Source: a bacterium
GTDB lineage: Bacteria; Cyanobacteriota; Vampirovibrionia; Gastranaerophilales; Gastranaerophilaceae
Assembly: GCA_017403285.1 (NCBI GenBank)
Contig: JAFQOI010000150.1
Span: forward strand, 1-64,000
Reading direction: 5' to 3'
DNA: 64,000 nt
Made by a program: the position numbers and the translations under genes. The notes below the pieces were generated by a model. That model was not told where the DNA came from and searched no databases. It worked only from the letters and a program-made list of their open reading frames with translations. Position 1 is the first letter of the stretch. Each line of letters starts with the position of its first letter. Shown in pieces: positions 9,376 to 17,549 of this stretch.

Positions 9376-9681
9376 CTATTCTACGAAACCGCTCTTGATG
9401 TCAGGCTGTTCATTAAAGTTGAAAATGAAATGAGAGTATCGTTCCATTCTCAACTTAAACCACCCTAGCATAGTGTCTGAGCCGTATATTTTTATAGTAC
9501 GCATTTTGTCAAAGTTCTTATCTGCTCTGTTGTATGATTCGTCAATATACGTTTGGCACTTACAATTAAGTTCTTCAACCAAATCATACAGTGTCTTTAG
9601 CCACGCAGCTTGCACCTTTAACTCATTGACTTTGTACTCTAAAATCATAATTTCTTGACCATATCTTAAAAGAACACTCAC
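9376..9681 (-). CDS. Small hypothetical protein of foreign codon use
   Basis: Up to 101 residues, helical and rich in Tyr, Lys and aromatic residues; no known domain, signal peptide or membrane helix. The start is uncertain: GTG at 9681 has no clear ribosome site, and an internal ATG at 9648 is an alternative. Unlike its neighbours it uses AAG, TAC, GAC and AAC about as often as, or more often than, AAA, TAT, GAT and AAT, which suggests recent transfer. A strong terminator follows it at 9311-9342, which supports transcription on this strand. Function unknown. Confidence 0.5.
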   Translation of the reverse strand: MSVLLRYGQEIMILEYKVNELKVQAAWLKTLYDLVEELNCKCQTYIDESYNRADKNFDKMRTIKIYGSDTMLGWFKLRMERYSHFIFNFNEQPDIKSGFVE

Positions 9682-9851
9682 ATAACTATTATATATATGC
9701 CTGATTATCCTCTTTTTTAAACATGTTTTTTTAACTTAAGGACATATCCAGTGTATATAAAATGGATAAACCTTGTGGGGATTGAATTCTGGGCTTTTTG
9801 CATGTTAATAAATGTTAAGATAACAGTTTTTAGTGAGCGGAATAGATTAAA
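9682..9851. other. Intergenic stretch, possible remnant of transferred DNA
   Basis: 170 bases between folD and the small foreign-looking gene. On the minus strand a 28-codon open frame starts at an ATG near 9804 (MQKAQNSIPTRFIHF...) and has no clear ribosome site. The stretch is locally richer in G and C than other intergenic regions here. I see no tRNA, repeat or recognisable attachment site. It may hold the promoter of the 9376-9681 gene. Confidence 0.3.
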
Positions 9852-10697
9852 TCAAATCAAATCGAGTTGATACTTATATAGTTCAAAAGTATTTTCCATT
9901 AACATTGCAATAGTCATTGGCCCTACACCGCCTGGAACAGGGGTGATATATGAGCATAGATTTTTAATATTTTCAAAATCGACATCACCACAAATGCCAT
10001 CCATTGTTCTCGAAATTCCAACATCAATAACAATAGCATCTTTTTTAATAAAATCTTTGTTTACAAATTTAGGCTTTCCGATTGCTGATATTACAATATC
10101 GGATTGTTTTGCAATTGTTTTTATATCTTTTGTTTTGCTGTGAGCAACTGTAACGGTTGCATTTTTTTGTTGCAACATAATAGATAAGGGTTTTCCAACT
10201 ATGTTAGAGCGTCCAATAATAAGAACATTTTTACCCTCTACTTCAATATTATATTCTTTGAGTATTCTCATTACGCCTTTAGGCGTACAAGCAAGAGCGT
10301 AAGGTTTGTAACCTAAAGCGAGTCGTCCATAATTATATGAGGTAAATCCATCAACATCTTTTATTGGGTCAATTGCTTCTAATATTTTTTGCTTATTAAT
10401 GTGTTCGGGCAGTGGTAATTGAACTAAAATACCATTAATATTTTTATCTTCATTTAGAATATAAATGTGTTCTAAAATATTTTCTTCTGTAGAATTTTCA
10501 GGCAAACTAATTACAAGTGATTCAAAACCAATATTTTGAGCTTTTATATTTTTATTTTTCACATATATCTGACTGGCAGGGTCATTCCCAATAAGAATAA
10601 CTGCGAGCTTGGGTTTTTTTGAAAGTTGTGAAATTTCATTTTTTAAATTTTCTGTAATTTTTGATGCGAGTGCTTTTCCATCTAATATTATTGTCAT
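9852..10697 (-). CDS. folD: Methylenetetrahydrofolate dehydrogenase / cyclohydrolase
   Basis: Bifunctional cytoplasmic enzyme interconverting 5,10-methylene-, 5,10-methenyl- and 10-formyl-tetrahydrofolate. Family motifs: the YVKNK segment with the catalytic Lys, GILVQLPLP, DPIKDVDGF, the Rossmann segment IGRSNIVGKP, and PVPGGVGPMT near the end. 281 residues is typical. The start overlaps the CooC-like gene by 4 bases, so the two are likely cotranscribed. Its formyl-folate product would feed Fmt (16237) and PurH (49126) in this window. Confidence 0.97.
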   Translation of the reverse strand: MTIILDGKALASKITENLKNEISQLSKKPKLAVILIGNDPASQIYVKNKNIKAQNIGFESLVISLPENSTEENILEHIYILNEDKNINGILVQLPLPEHINKQKILEAIDPIKDVDGFTSYNYGRLALGYKPYALACTPKGVMRILKEYNIEVEGKNVLIIGRSNIVGKPLSIMLQQKNATVTVAHSKTKDIKTIAKQSDIVISAIGKPKFVNKDFIKKDAIVIDVGISRTMDGICGDVDFENIKNLCSYITPVPGGVGPMTIAMLMENTFELYKYQLDLI

Positions 10698-11452
10698 TTT
10701 TGTTCCTCGCCTTGTGGAATATTTAGCCTATAAAATAATTCTTCGATTGCTTTTTGAACAACTTTTGATTCTTTTGAAATTCTATTTTCTTTAAGTTCGG
10801 GATCTTTTGGAATTGTTCCAATTGTTGTTAAATCGTACTTGTTCAAAAGTTGTAATAGCGGTTCGATTTCTTGTTTATTAACCTTGTTTAAAATAACGCC
10901 TAATTGTTCGCCAGCGGCATATTTTGCGGAGTATTCTTCAATCCTTTTTGCCAAGTGAATAGAAGCTTCATTAGGTCTTGCAATAACTAGGGTTGTATTT
11001 ATTGGAATATCAACTAGTTGATATAAATATTTTAGGTCAAATTCGCAGTCAAAAAGAACAAAATCATATCTTGATATAAGTTTAACAAGGGCATCATTTA
11101 ATTGTTTTGTAATTGGGCAACGGCAGTCTTTTGAACCAATTAGCCAAGAAACTATTACATCCGTATTATCATCAAGTGGTTCAAGAATATCTTCAAGTGC
11201 CCATTCAATGAACTCTTGTTTTGTCATATTGTCAGGGATACCAGTTTTGTATTCGTGTTTTCCGCTTCTTATGCCATATATGGTTTGACGGATATCTTTG
11301 CCAAAACTGTGACCGAGTTCTGCTGTTAAGTCATTATCAAAAAGAAGCACAGATTTCTCGGGGAATTTTTCCCTTATTACGTGCCATAGTGCTTTAACAA
11401 TTGTTGTTTTACCGCTTCCGCTTTTTCCTGTGACTGCAATTGTTACCGTCAT
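10694..11452 (-). CDS. CooC-like MinD/ParA-family ATPase with CxC motif
   Basis: 252-residue P-loop ATPase. The Walker A variant GKSGSGKTT (residues 9-17) and LLFDND in the following strand place it in the SIMIBI/MinD class. It carries C110-x-C112 (GSKDCRCPITKQL), the position where CooC, the nickel-loading ATPase of carbon monoxide dehydrogenase, has its metal-binding CxC at the dimer interface. FVLFDCEFDL (~131-140) corresponds to the switch II strand. No carbon monoxide dehydrogenase gene is in the window. GGAGAT precedes the ATG; it is translationally coupled to folD. The role may be metal insertion into another enzyme. Confidence 0.75.
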   Translation of the reverse strand: MTVTIAVTGKSGSGKTTIVKALWHVIREKFPEKSVLLFDNDLTAELGHSFGKDIRQTIYGIRSGKHEYKTGIPDNMTKQEFIEWALEDILEPLDDNTDVIVSWLIGSKDCRCPITKQLNDALVKLISRYDFVLFDCEFDLKYLYQLVDIPINTTLVIARPNEASIHLAKRIEEYSAKYAAGEQLGVILNKVNKQEIEPLLQLLNKYDLTTIGTIPKDPELKENRISKESKVVQKAIEELFYRLNIPQGEEQK

Positions 11453-11501
11453 TAAATATCTCCATACCCTATTTGTATTTTGATTATAGCAGAATTTAGA
11501 A

Positions 11502-12173
11502 TTATTGGATATTTAAAAATTTATGAGTTTGAGGAATTAGTCTTGTTTTTTTGCAAATATTATTAAATTTTTCATAAATTTCATTAATTTTTGACGTCGT
11601 AAGGCTTAGAAAATATCCATTCATTTTGGGTTGGAGAATCAGTTCTATATTGTATTTATTTGCCAATTCAACAGTCTTATTAATTTCTTCATCTGTGATA
11701 TTTTCATCAAAAACGGTTTTTAAAAAGATTTCTTTTTTTGCGTTAATTGCTATTTCGATAAATTTTTCGTGGACTATGAAGAAATCACCTGATTTTGTTG
11801 TTGAATTAAGTTTTATATCCATCGAAATGATATCTATAAAATTAATAATTTTGTTCAAATTTTGAGGTAAAGTGCCATTTGTTTCAAGATATATTTTTTT
11901 ACGAAGCAAAGGAAGAAATTCAATTAAAAAATCAGTTTCTGTTAAAGGCTCTCCACCTGTTAGACTAACAGAGTGAATATTTTTTGTTTCATTTACAATT
12001 TTAACAAGTTCTTCTTTGGTATATTCTTTTAAATCGGTTTTGAAATCTGTATCACAGTAATTACAATTTAAATTACAATTTGAAAATCTTATAAAAAGTT
12101 GGTTATAGCCAACAAAAGGACCTTCTCCTTGAATAGAAGTGAAAATTTCTTTAACTAATACGCTATTTTGCAT
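11502..12173 (-). CDS. queE: 7-carboxy-7-deazaguanine synthase (radical SAM)
   Basis: Radical SAM enzyme of the 7-deazaguanine pathway, converting carboxy-tetrahydropterin to 7-carboxy-7-deazaguanine for queuosine. The cluster motif is C33-x3-C37-x2-C40 (CNLNCNYC), preceded by the substrate-loop signature SIQGEGPFVG and followed by SLTGGEPL. 223 residues is typical. It overlaps the dnaJ-like gene by 11 bases. No queC, queD or queF is present here, but tgt, the tRNA-inserting enzyme, is at 38652. Confidence 0.92.
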   Translation of the reverse strand: MQNSVLVKEIFTSIQGEGPFVGYNQLFIRFSNCNLNCNYCDTDFKTDLKEYTKEELVKIVNETKNIHSVSLTGGEPLTETDFLIEFLPLLRKKIYLETNGTLPQNLNKIINFIDIISMDIKLNSTTKSGDFFIVHEKFIEIAINAKKEIFLKTVFDENITDEEINKTVELANKYNIELILQPKMNGYFLSLTTSKINEIYEKFNNICKKTRLIPQTHKFLNIQ

Positions 12174-13221
12174 TATTAAAATCTTTCCTTATATCTGAGT
12201 TAGATATATTTTTTAATTTTTCATATAGTTCTTTTTCTTCTTCAGAAAGTGTTTCTGGAAATTTTATTTGAACTGTTATTATAATATCTCCTCTTTTTGT
12301 CTTTGCTTTATCTTGAAGACCTTGAGAAGCAATTTTTAATTTTTGCCCAGAAGAAGTATTTGGTGGGATTTTCACTGTTATATTTCCGTCAGAAACAGGA
12401 ATTTGTATTTCTGTTCCTAGTGCTGCTTCATATGGTGTAATGGGAAGTGTACAAAGAATATCAAGTTTGTTGAATTCAAAATAAGGATGTTTTTCAACTG
12501 TTATATTTAGGTATAAATCACCATCTTTACCGCCGTTAAGACCTTTATTCCCTTCTTTTGAAATTCTTATTTTAGAACCAGTTTTTACTCCGGCTGGTAT
12601 TTTTACATTGATTTTTTTATGAAGAGAAGACTCTCCTGTTCCGCCACATTTTGGGCATATTGCTTCGTTTATGAATTTTCTGCCATTACAATTTGTGCAA
12701 GGTTCTGTGTGTAAAATATTTACTTTTTTATTTGTGCCATTAATTGCTTCAAAATAACTGATAGAAAGTTCAATATTAATATCACTACCATTAACTACGG
12801 GGATATTCTTTTCTTGTTCATTGTTCAATTTTTTCCCGTAGAAAAGATTATCTAATGCTTCATTAATAGAACTTGTAAAAGATTTTTTATCTTTTGATTT
12901 TTCTTCATTTCTTTTTTTTGCTTCTTTTACAAAATTTTCATATTTGTTCTGTGATTTTTTATGTGCTTGTTCATAATCTTTTTTTATTTTTTCACGATAA
13001 AACCCACGTAAAATGTCATATTTTTTACGGTTTTCTTTGTCTATCAATATTTCATACGCTTCTTGTATTTCTTTGAACTTGCTAGTGTTTTCAGGTTTTT
13101 TGGAAACATCAGGATGATAAATCCTTACCAACTTGCGATATGCTGCCTTTATTTCTTCTTCGGAAGCGTCAAAATTGATGTTTAATGTTTTGTATAAATC
13201 TTTGTTGTAATAATTAGCCAT
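12163..13221 (-). CDS. DnaJ-like co-chaperone with half-size zinc finger
   Basis: 352-residue Hsp40. The J domain (1-70) has the essential HPD at 36-38 (RIYHPDVS) to stimulate DnaK. A charged Lys/Glu linker (~70-130) replaces the usual Gly/Phe region. The Cys-rich part has only two CxxC knuckles (CTNCNGRK and CPKCGGTG), half the canonical four, so it could bind one zinc. Two C-terminal substrate-binding beta-domains follow (KIPPNTSSGQKLKI, QGLQDK). It is thus intermediate between DnaJ and CbpA types. No dnaK or grpE lies nearby; it is first in a run with queE. Confidence 0.9.
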   Translation of the reverse strand: MANYYNKDLYKTLNINFDASEEEIKAAYRKLVRIYHPDVSKKPENTSKFKEIQEAYEILIDKENRKKYDILRGFYREKIKKDYEQAHKKSQNKYENFVKEAKKRNEEKSKDKKSFTSSINEALDNLFYGKKLNNEQEKNIPVVNGSDINIELSISYFEAINGTNKKVNILHTEPCTNCNGRKFINEAICPKCGGTGESSLHKKINVKIPAGVKTGSKIRISKEGNKGLNGGKDGDLYLNITVEKHPYFEFNKLDILCTLPITPYEAALGTEIQIPVSDGNITVKIPPNTSSGQKLKIASQGLQDKAKTKRGDIIITVQIKFPETLSEEEKELYEKLKNISNSDIRKDFNNAK

Positions 13222-13276
13222 CTATTTTATTTTTACGAAAGATAAAAAAAATATCAATAGTAAAAAATATTTTATC

Positions 13277-13302
13277 GAGTATTTCTTCATACTCTTTTTT
13301 TT
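13277..13302 (+). terminator. Terminator-like hairpin in the glyA upstream region
   Basis: GAGTAT / ATACTC stem (6 bp) with loop TTCTTC followed by eight T on the plus strand. It lies between divergent dnaJ-like and glyA genes, where no plus-strand gene ends. It could be an attenuator in a long glyA leader or block stray transcription. The stem is short and AT-rich, so confidence is modest. Confidence 0.45.
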
Positions 13303-13357
13303 AATCAAAAATCGTATTAGAATAAAAATTGTAGATTAAAGAAGAATTGGGGTAAAA

Positions 13358-14605
13358 ATGGAACTTGATGTTATAAGAGAAATAGATGCGGAAGTAGCCG
13401 AATTAATAGAAAGCGAACTAAAAAGACAACAAACAACAATCGAGTTGATTGCAAGCGAAAATTTTACATCTCGAGCAGTAATGGCGGCATGTGGAAGTGT
13501 GTTAACAAATAAATATGCTGAAGGAAAACCATATAAAAGATTTTATAATGGGTGTGAAAATGTTGATAAAATTGAAGAAATCGCACAAATGAGAGCAAAA
13601 AAACTTTTTAATGCAGACCATGCAAATGTTCAACCACATAGTGGTGCACAAGCAAATATGGCAGTATTTTTATACGCTGTTAAGCCCGGTGATACTGTTA
13701 TGGGTATGGATTTATCAAATGGTGGACACTTATCACATGGTTCTCCAGTTAATTTTTCTGGATTGTATTTTGATATAGTTTCTTATGGAATTAATGACAA
13801 TGGTGAAATAGATTATGATAATGTTAGAGAAATAGCATTACAACATAAGCCAAAGCTAATTATTGCTGGTGCAAGTAATTATTCACGAATTATAGATTTT
13901 AAACGTTTTAAGGAAATTGCAGATGAAGTTGGTGCATATTTAATGGCAGATATTGCTCACATAGCAGCACTTGTTGCGACTGGTGAACATCCAAGTCCAT
14001 TCCCATATGCTGATTTTGTTACAACAACTACTCATAAAACATTGAGAGGTCCAAGAGGCGGTATCATTATGTGTAAAGAAGAACATGCCCTTGGTATAGA
14101 TAAAGCAGTATTTCCAGGAATACAAGGAGGTCCTTTAGAGCATATTATAGCCGGTAAGGCAGTTGCTTTAAAAGAAGCATTATCAGATGATTTCAAAAAA
14201 TATGCTCATCAGGTTGTACTAAATGCAAAAGCATTGGCTCAATCTCTAATGGATGAAGGGCTTGATATTGTTGGTAATGGTACTGACAATCATCTTATGA
14301 CATTAGACCTAAGAAAAGTAGGAAAAACAGGTAAAGATGTTGCTAATATCCTTGAACTTGTTGGTATTACTGCAAATAAAAATACAGTTCCAAATGATCC
14401 ACAGAGTCCATTCGTAACATCAGGAGTAAGACTTGGTTCTCCTGCCGCTACTACAAGAGGCTTTAAAGAAGATGATATGAAAGAAGTGGGTAAAATTATA
14501 GCAGAAGCAGTTAAAATTTCAGATACAAAAGATGAAGATAAAATTAAAGAACTCAAAGAGCGTTCTTTAAAACTTTGTCAAAAGTATCCGCTTTATAAGG
14601 ATTGA
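13358..14605 (+). CDS. glyA: Serine hydroxymethyltransferase
   Basis: PLP enzyme converting serine and tetrahydrofolate to glycine and methylene-tetrahydrofolate, the main source of one-carbon units. Motifs: [11 protein letters not shown] near residue 30, [22 protein letters not shown], and the PLP lysine K227 in [15 protein letters not shown]. 415 residues is the normal bacterial length. A TTGGGG-type site precedes the ATG. It is the first gene of a plus-strand run and overlaps the TTG alternative start of the next gene. Its product is the substrate of FolD, encoded at 9852. Confidence 0.98.
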   Translation: MELDVIREIDAEVAELIESELKRQQTTIELIASENFTSRAVMAACGSVLTNKYAEGKPYKRFYNGCENVDKIEEIAQMRAKKLFNADHANVQPHSGAQANMAVFLYAVKPGDTVMGMDLSNGGHLSHGSPVNFSGLYFDIVSYGINDNGEIDYDNVREIALQHKPKLIIAGASNYSRIIDFKRFKEIADEVGAYLMADIAHIAALVATGEHPSPFPYADFVTTTTHKTLRGPRGGIIMCKEEHALGIDKAVFPGIQGGPLEHIIAGKAVALKEALSDDFKKYAHQVVLNAKALAQSLMDEGLDIVGNGTDNHLMTLDLRKVGKTGKDVANILELVGITANKNTVPNDPQSPFVTSGVRLGSPAATTRGFKEDDMKEVGKIIAEAVKISDTKDEDKIKELKERSLKLCQKYPLYKD

Positions 14606-14607
14606 TT

Positions 14608-15654
14608 ATGACATTTTTTCAATTATCTGAAGCAAATATTATAGGAACAATAATTGCGTTTGTAACGGGATTGTTTCTTGTTCCTTTGATTATCTCTTTT
14701 TCGGAGAAACAAGGGTTGTTAGATAAACCAAATGAAAGAAAAATACATTCACATCCAGTTCCTAGACTTGGTGGTATTGCAATTTGGTTTTGTACAATTG
14801 TTTCATTTTTAGCACTAATTTTGTTAAGTTATTATCCACATCGTTCACTAGTTTCAGGCTTGTTGTTAGGTAGTTCCTTGATGTTTTTATTGGGCCTTGT
14901 TGATGATTTATATAATTTGAGTGCAAAATTTAAATTTGTTATTCAGATAACAATTGCTACGATAGTTTTTTTACTCGGAGTAAAAATCACATCTGTTTTT
15001 ATTCCAGTTATCGGGCTTGTTGCTATCCCTAAATTTTTATCTTATTTGATAACAATAGGCTGGATAGTGGGAATAAGTAATGCCGTTAATTTTATTGATG
15101 GTGTTGATGGTTTGGCAGGTAGTGTTATAACTATAAGTAGTGTAACTTTAGGATTGATTTCACTTGCTTTGTCAGATGTTGTAACTGCTCTAGTTGCGTT
15201 TATTTTGGCAGGTTCAATGCTTGGATTTTTAACTTATAATTTTCATCCGGCTAAAATATTCATGGGTGATTCTGGTGCATTATTCGCAGGATTTCTTTTG
15301 GCAACATTATCGATTATGTTTTCAATGAAAAATTCAGATTGTAAAATGTATGTTCCATTGATTATTCTAGCAGTTCCAATCTTGGATATTACTTTTTCAT
15401 CTATAAGAAGAATATTAAAGGGAACATCACCTTTTGTTGCAGATGCTGAACACATTCATCATAAGTTGCTCAATTTTGGATTGTCGCAAAATCAGGCGGT
15501 TGCGCTTCTTGTTATATTTTCTATTATCATGGGTGCACTTGCTACTTATATTGCGGCATCAGATACTACAAAATATTTCTTGTATGCTGTTATAATGTCA
15601 ATAGTAATGATAATATTAAACAGGCATGCAAAAAGCGGTGAGGGAAAAGATTAA
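14608..15654 (+). CDS. WecA/TagO/MraY-family sugar-1-phosphate transferase
   Basis: Polytopic membrane enzyme (about ten helices, 348 residues) that moves a UDP-HexNAc sugar phosphate onto undecaprenyl phosphate to start envelope polymers. Catalytic loops are visible: DKPNERKIHSHPVPRLGG, LVDDLYNL, NFIDGVDGLAG, FMGDSGALFAGF and the His motif DAEHIHHKLL that marks the WecA/TagO group. The ATG at 14608 is chosen over TTG at 14602 because AAGGA sits seven bases ahead of it. The stop overlaps the def start (TAATG). The exact polymer cannot be told. Confidence 0.9.
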   Translation: MTFFQLSEANIIGTIIAFVTGLFLVPLIISFSEKQGLLDKPNERKIHSHPVPRLGGIAIWFCTIVSFLALILLSYYPHRSLVSGLLLGSSLMFLLGLVDDLYNLSAKFKFVIQITIATIVFLLGVKITSVFIPVIGLVAIPKFLSYLITIGWIVGISNAVNFIDGVDGLAGSVITISSVTLGLISLALSDVVTALVAFILAGSMLGFLTYNFHPAKIFMGDSGALFAGFLLATLSIMFSMKNSDCKMYVPLIILAVPILDITFSSIRRILKGTSPFVADAEHIHHKLLNFGLSQNQAVALLVIFSIIMGALATYIAASDTTKYFLYAVIMSIVMIILNRHAKSGEGKD

Positions 15655-16244
15655 TGACAGTAAGAAAAGTTGTAAAGTATGGAACACCATCATTAAGAGA
15701 AAAATCAAAAGAAGTTCATAAGATTTCTAAAAAAGTACAAAATCTTATTGATGATTTGTATGATACTTTGTATGCAACAAATGGTGTTGGTCTTGCGGCA
15801 CCGCAAATTGGTGAAAATCTTCGTATATTTGTAATTGATGTTGGTACTGACCCAAAAACAATGAATCCAATTACTTTTATTAATCCTAAAATACTAAAAA
15901 AGGAGGGGGCAATAAATTCATACGAAGGTTGTTTAAGTTTCCCTGAAGCATATACAAATGTTAGACGTTATAAATATGTTAAAGTAAAAGCACTTGATAT
16001 AAAAGGAAGACCATTTATTTTAGAAGCATATGATGGTTCGCTTTTAGCAAGGGCAATACAACATGAGTTTGACCATTTAGACGGAATTTTATTTGTAGAC
16101 CATTGTAGAAATCGTTTTGAGGCAGATAAAATATTGGCAGAAAAGGGATTAAATCCTATAGATTCTAAATATTTATTGGAAGAAAAAGAGTTAGAAGAAG
16201 AAATTCAAAAAAATCCACCTCTGGAGGAAAAGAAGGGTGATTAA
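15654..16244 (+). CDS. def: Peptide deformylase
   Basis: Removes the N-formyl group from nascent proteins; ferrous iron enzyme. All three motifs are intact: GVGLAAPQIG, EGCLSFP (metal-binding Cys) and QHEFDHLDG (HExxH, two metal-binding His and the catalytic Glu). 196 residues, with a charged C-terminal tail rich in Glu and Lys beyond the catalytic core. It starts inside the stop of the preceding gene and overlaps fmt by 8 bases, the classic def-fmt pair. Confidence 0.97.
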   Translation: MTVRKVVKYGTPSLREKSKEVHKISKKVQNLIDDLYDTLYATNGVGLAAPQIGENLRIFVIDVGTDPKTMNPITFINPKILKKEGAINSYEGCLSFPEAYTNVRRYKYVKVKALDIKGRPFILEAYDGSLLARAIQHEFDHLDGILFVDHCRNRFEADKILAEKGLNPIDSKYLLEEKELEEEIQKNPPLEEKKGD

Positions 16245-17178
16245 GGTTGTTTTTCTTGCTACTCCTGATATTGCAGTAAAAAGTCTTCAAGAACTTTGTG
16301 GAAATAAAGATTTTGATGTCTGCGCAGTTGTAACACAGCCAGATAGACCAAAAGGCAGGGGAAATAAACTTACTCCACCACCTGTTAAGGTATGCGCAAT
16401 TGATAATGATATTAAATGTTTTCAAACTGAAAGAATAAGTAAAGACAATGAACTTATAAAAGCACTTAGGGAAATAGAGCCTGATTTTCTTGTTACATTC
16501 GCTTTTGGGCAAATTCTTTCACAAGAAGTTTTAGATATTCCAAAATTTGCAACAGTTAATTTACATGCATCTTTGTTGCCAAAATATAGAGGTGCAAATC
16601 CCATTCAAAGATGTATTTATAATGGTGATTGCGAAACTGGCATAACTACTATGCTAACTGTTTTGGCACTTGATGCTGGCGATATTTGTGAAATGGAAAA
16701 AATTAAAATAACTGAAAATATGACAAATATAGAGTTAAAGGATTTGATAAGCGAAAAATCCCCAAGTCTTATTTGTTCAACACTAAAAGGATTGTTTAAT
16801 AGAACACTGACTCCTGTTAAACAGCCAGAAGATGGTGTTACTATTGCTAAAAAATTTTGCAAAGAAGATGGACATATTGATTGGAATAAATCTGCGATTG
16901 AAATACACAATCAAGTTCGTTCAATGGTTGATTTCCCAACCGCATATACTTTTTATAATGGTAAAATGCTTAAGTTGATAGAAACAGAAGTAATTGATGA
17001 AAGCAAACAAAATAAAGTAGTTGAAGTGTCAAATGTTTCAAAAAATGGAATTGAAATTTCTTTAACAAAGGGCTTGCTTTTGATAAAAAAAGTGAAACCT
17101 GAAAGTAAAGGTATTATGAATGCTTTTGATTTTGCTAATGGTGCGAAAATCAAAGCAGGTATAAAATTTGGAGAATAA
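16237..17178 (+). CDS. fmt: Methionyl-tRNA formyltransferase
   Basis: Formylates Met-tRNAi with 10-formyl-tetrahydrofolate. N-terminal formyltransferase domain with VTQPDRPKGRG and the catalytic region NLHASLLPKYRGANPIQ followed by GDCETGITTM; C-terminal OB-like domain from ~205. The start is GTG at 16237, supported by a GGAGG site a few bases ahead within def. 313 residues is typical. Works with Def immediately upstream and with IF2 encoded at 19027. Confidence 0.97.
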   Translation: MIKVVFLATPDIAVKSLQELCGNKDFDVCAVVTQPDRPKGRGNKLTPPPVKVCAIDNDIKCFQTERISKDNELIKALREIEPDFLVTFAFGQILSQEVLDIPKFATVNLHASLLPKYRGANPIQRCIYNGDCETGITTMLTVLALDAGDICEMEKIKITENMTNIELKDLISEKSPSLICSTLKGLFNRTLTPVKQPEDGVTIAKKFCKEDGHIDWNKSAIEIHNQVRSMVDFPTAYTFYNGKMLKLIETEVIDESKQNKVVEVSNVSKNGIEISLTKGLLLIKKVKPESKGIMNAFDFANGAKIKAGIKFGE

Positions 17179-17180
17179 TA

Positions 17181-17546
17181 ATGTATCAAAGAGGTATAAG
17201 AGGTGCAATAACTGTAGAAAGTAATACTAAAGAAGCAGTAAAATCAGCAGTTATTGAATTATTGGAAGAAATAAAGCAGGCAAATAATCTTGATGAAACA
17301 AAAATTGCTCACGTTTTATTTACTCATACAAAGGACATTAATTGTATTTATCCAGCAAAAATTGCAAGAGAAGAATTTTCTTCTTGGAAATATGTTCCCA
17401 TGATGTGTGTAAACGAGATGGAAATAGAACAATCACTTAAAATGTGCTTGAGAGTGTTAATTGTTATAAATACTGAATTAGAGCAAAATGAAATAAAACA
17501 TGTGTATTTAAAAGGTGCTGCTAAATTAAGGGAAGATTTAAAATAA
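17181..17546 (+). CDS. aroH: Chorismate mutase, AroH type
   Basis: Monofunctional trimeric chorismate mutase converting chorismate to prephenate for Phe and Tyr. The 121 residues match the AroH fold: RGIRGAITVESNT at the start, the active-site stretch FTHTKDINCIYPAKIAR, VPMMCVNEMEI, and the Arg-containing CLRVLIVINTE. It starts two bases after the fmt stop, so it is cotranscribed. No other aromatic amino acid genes are near. Confidence 0.93.
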   Translation: MYQRGIRGAITVESNTKEAVKSAVIELLEEIKQANNLDETKIAHVLFTHTKDINCIYPAKIAREEFSSWKYVPMMCVNEMEIEQSLKMCLRVLIVINTELEQNEIKHVYLKGAAKLREDLK

Positions 17547-17549
17547 AAA

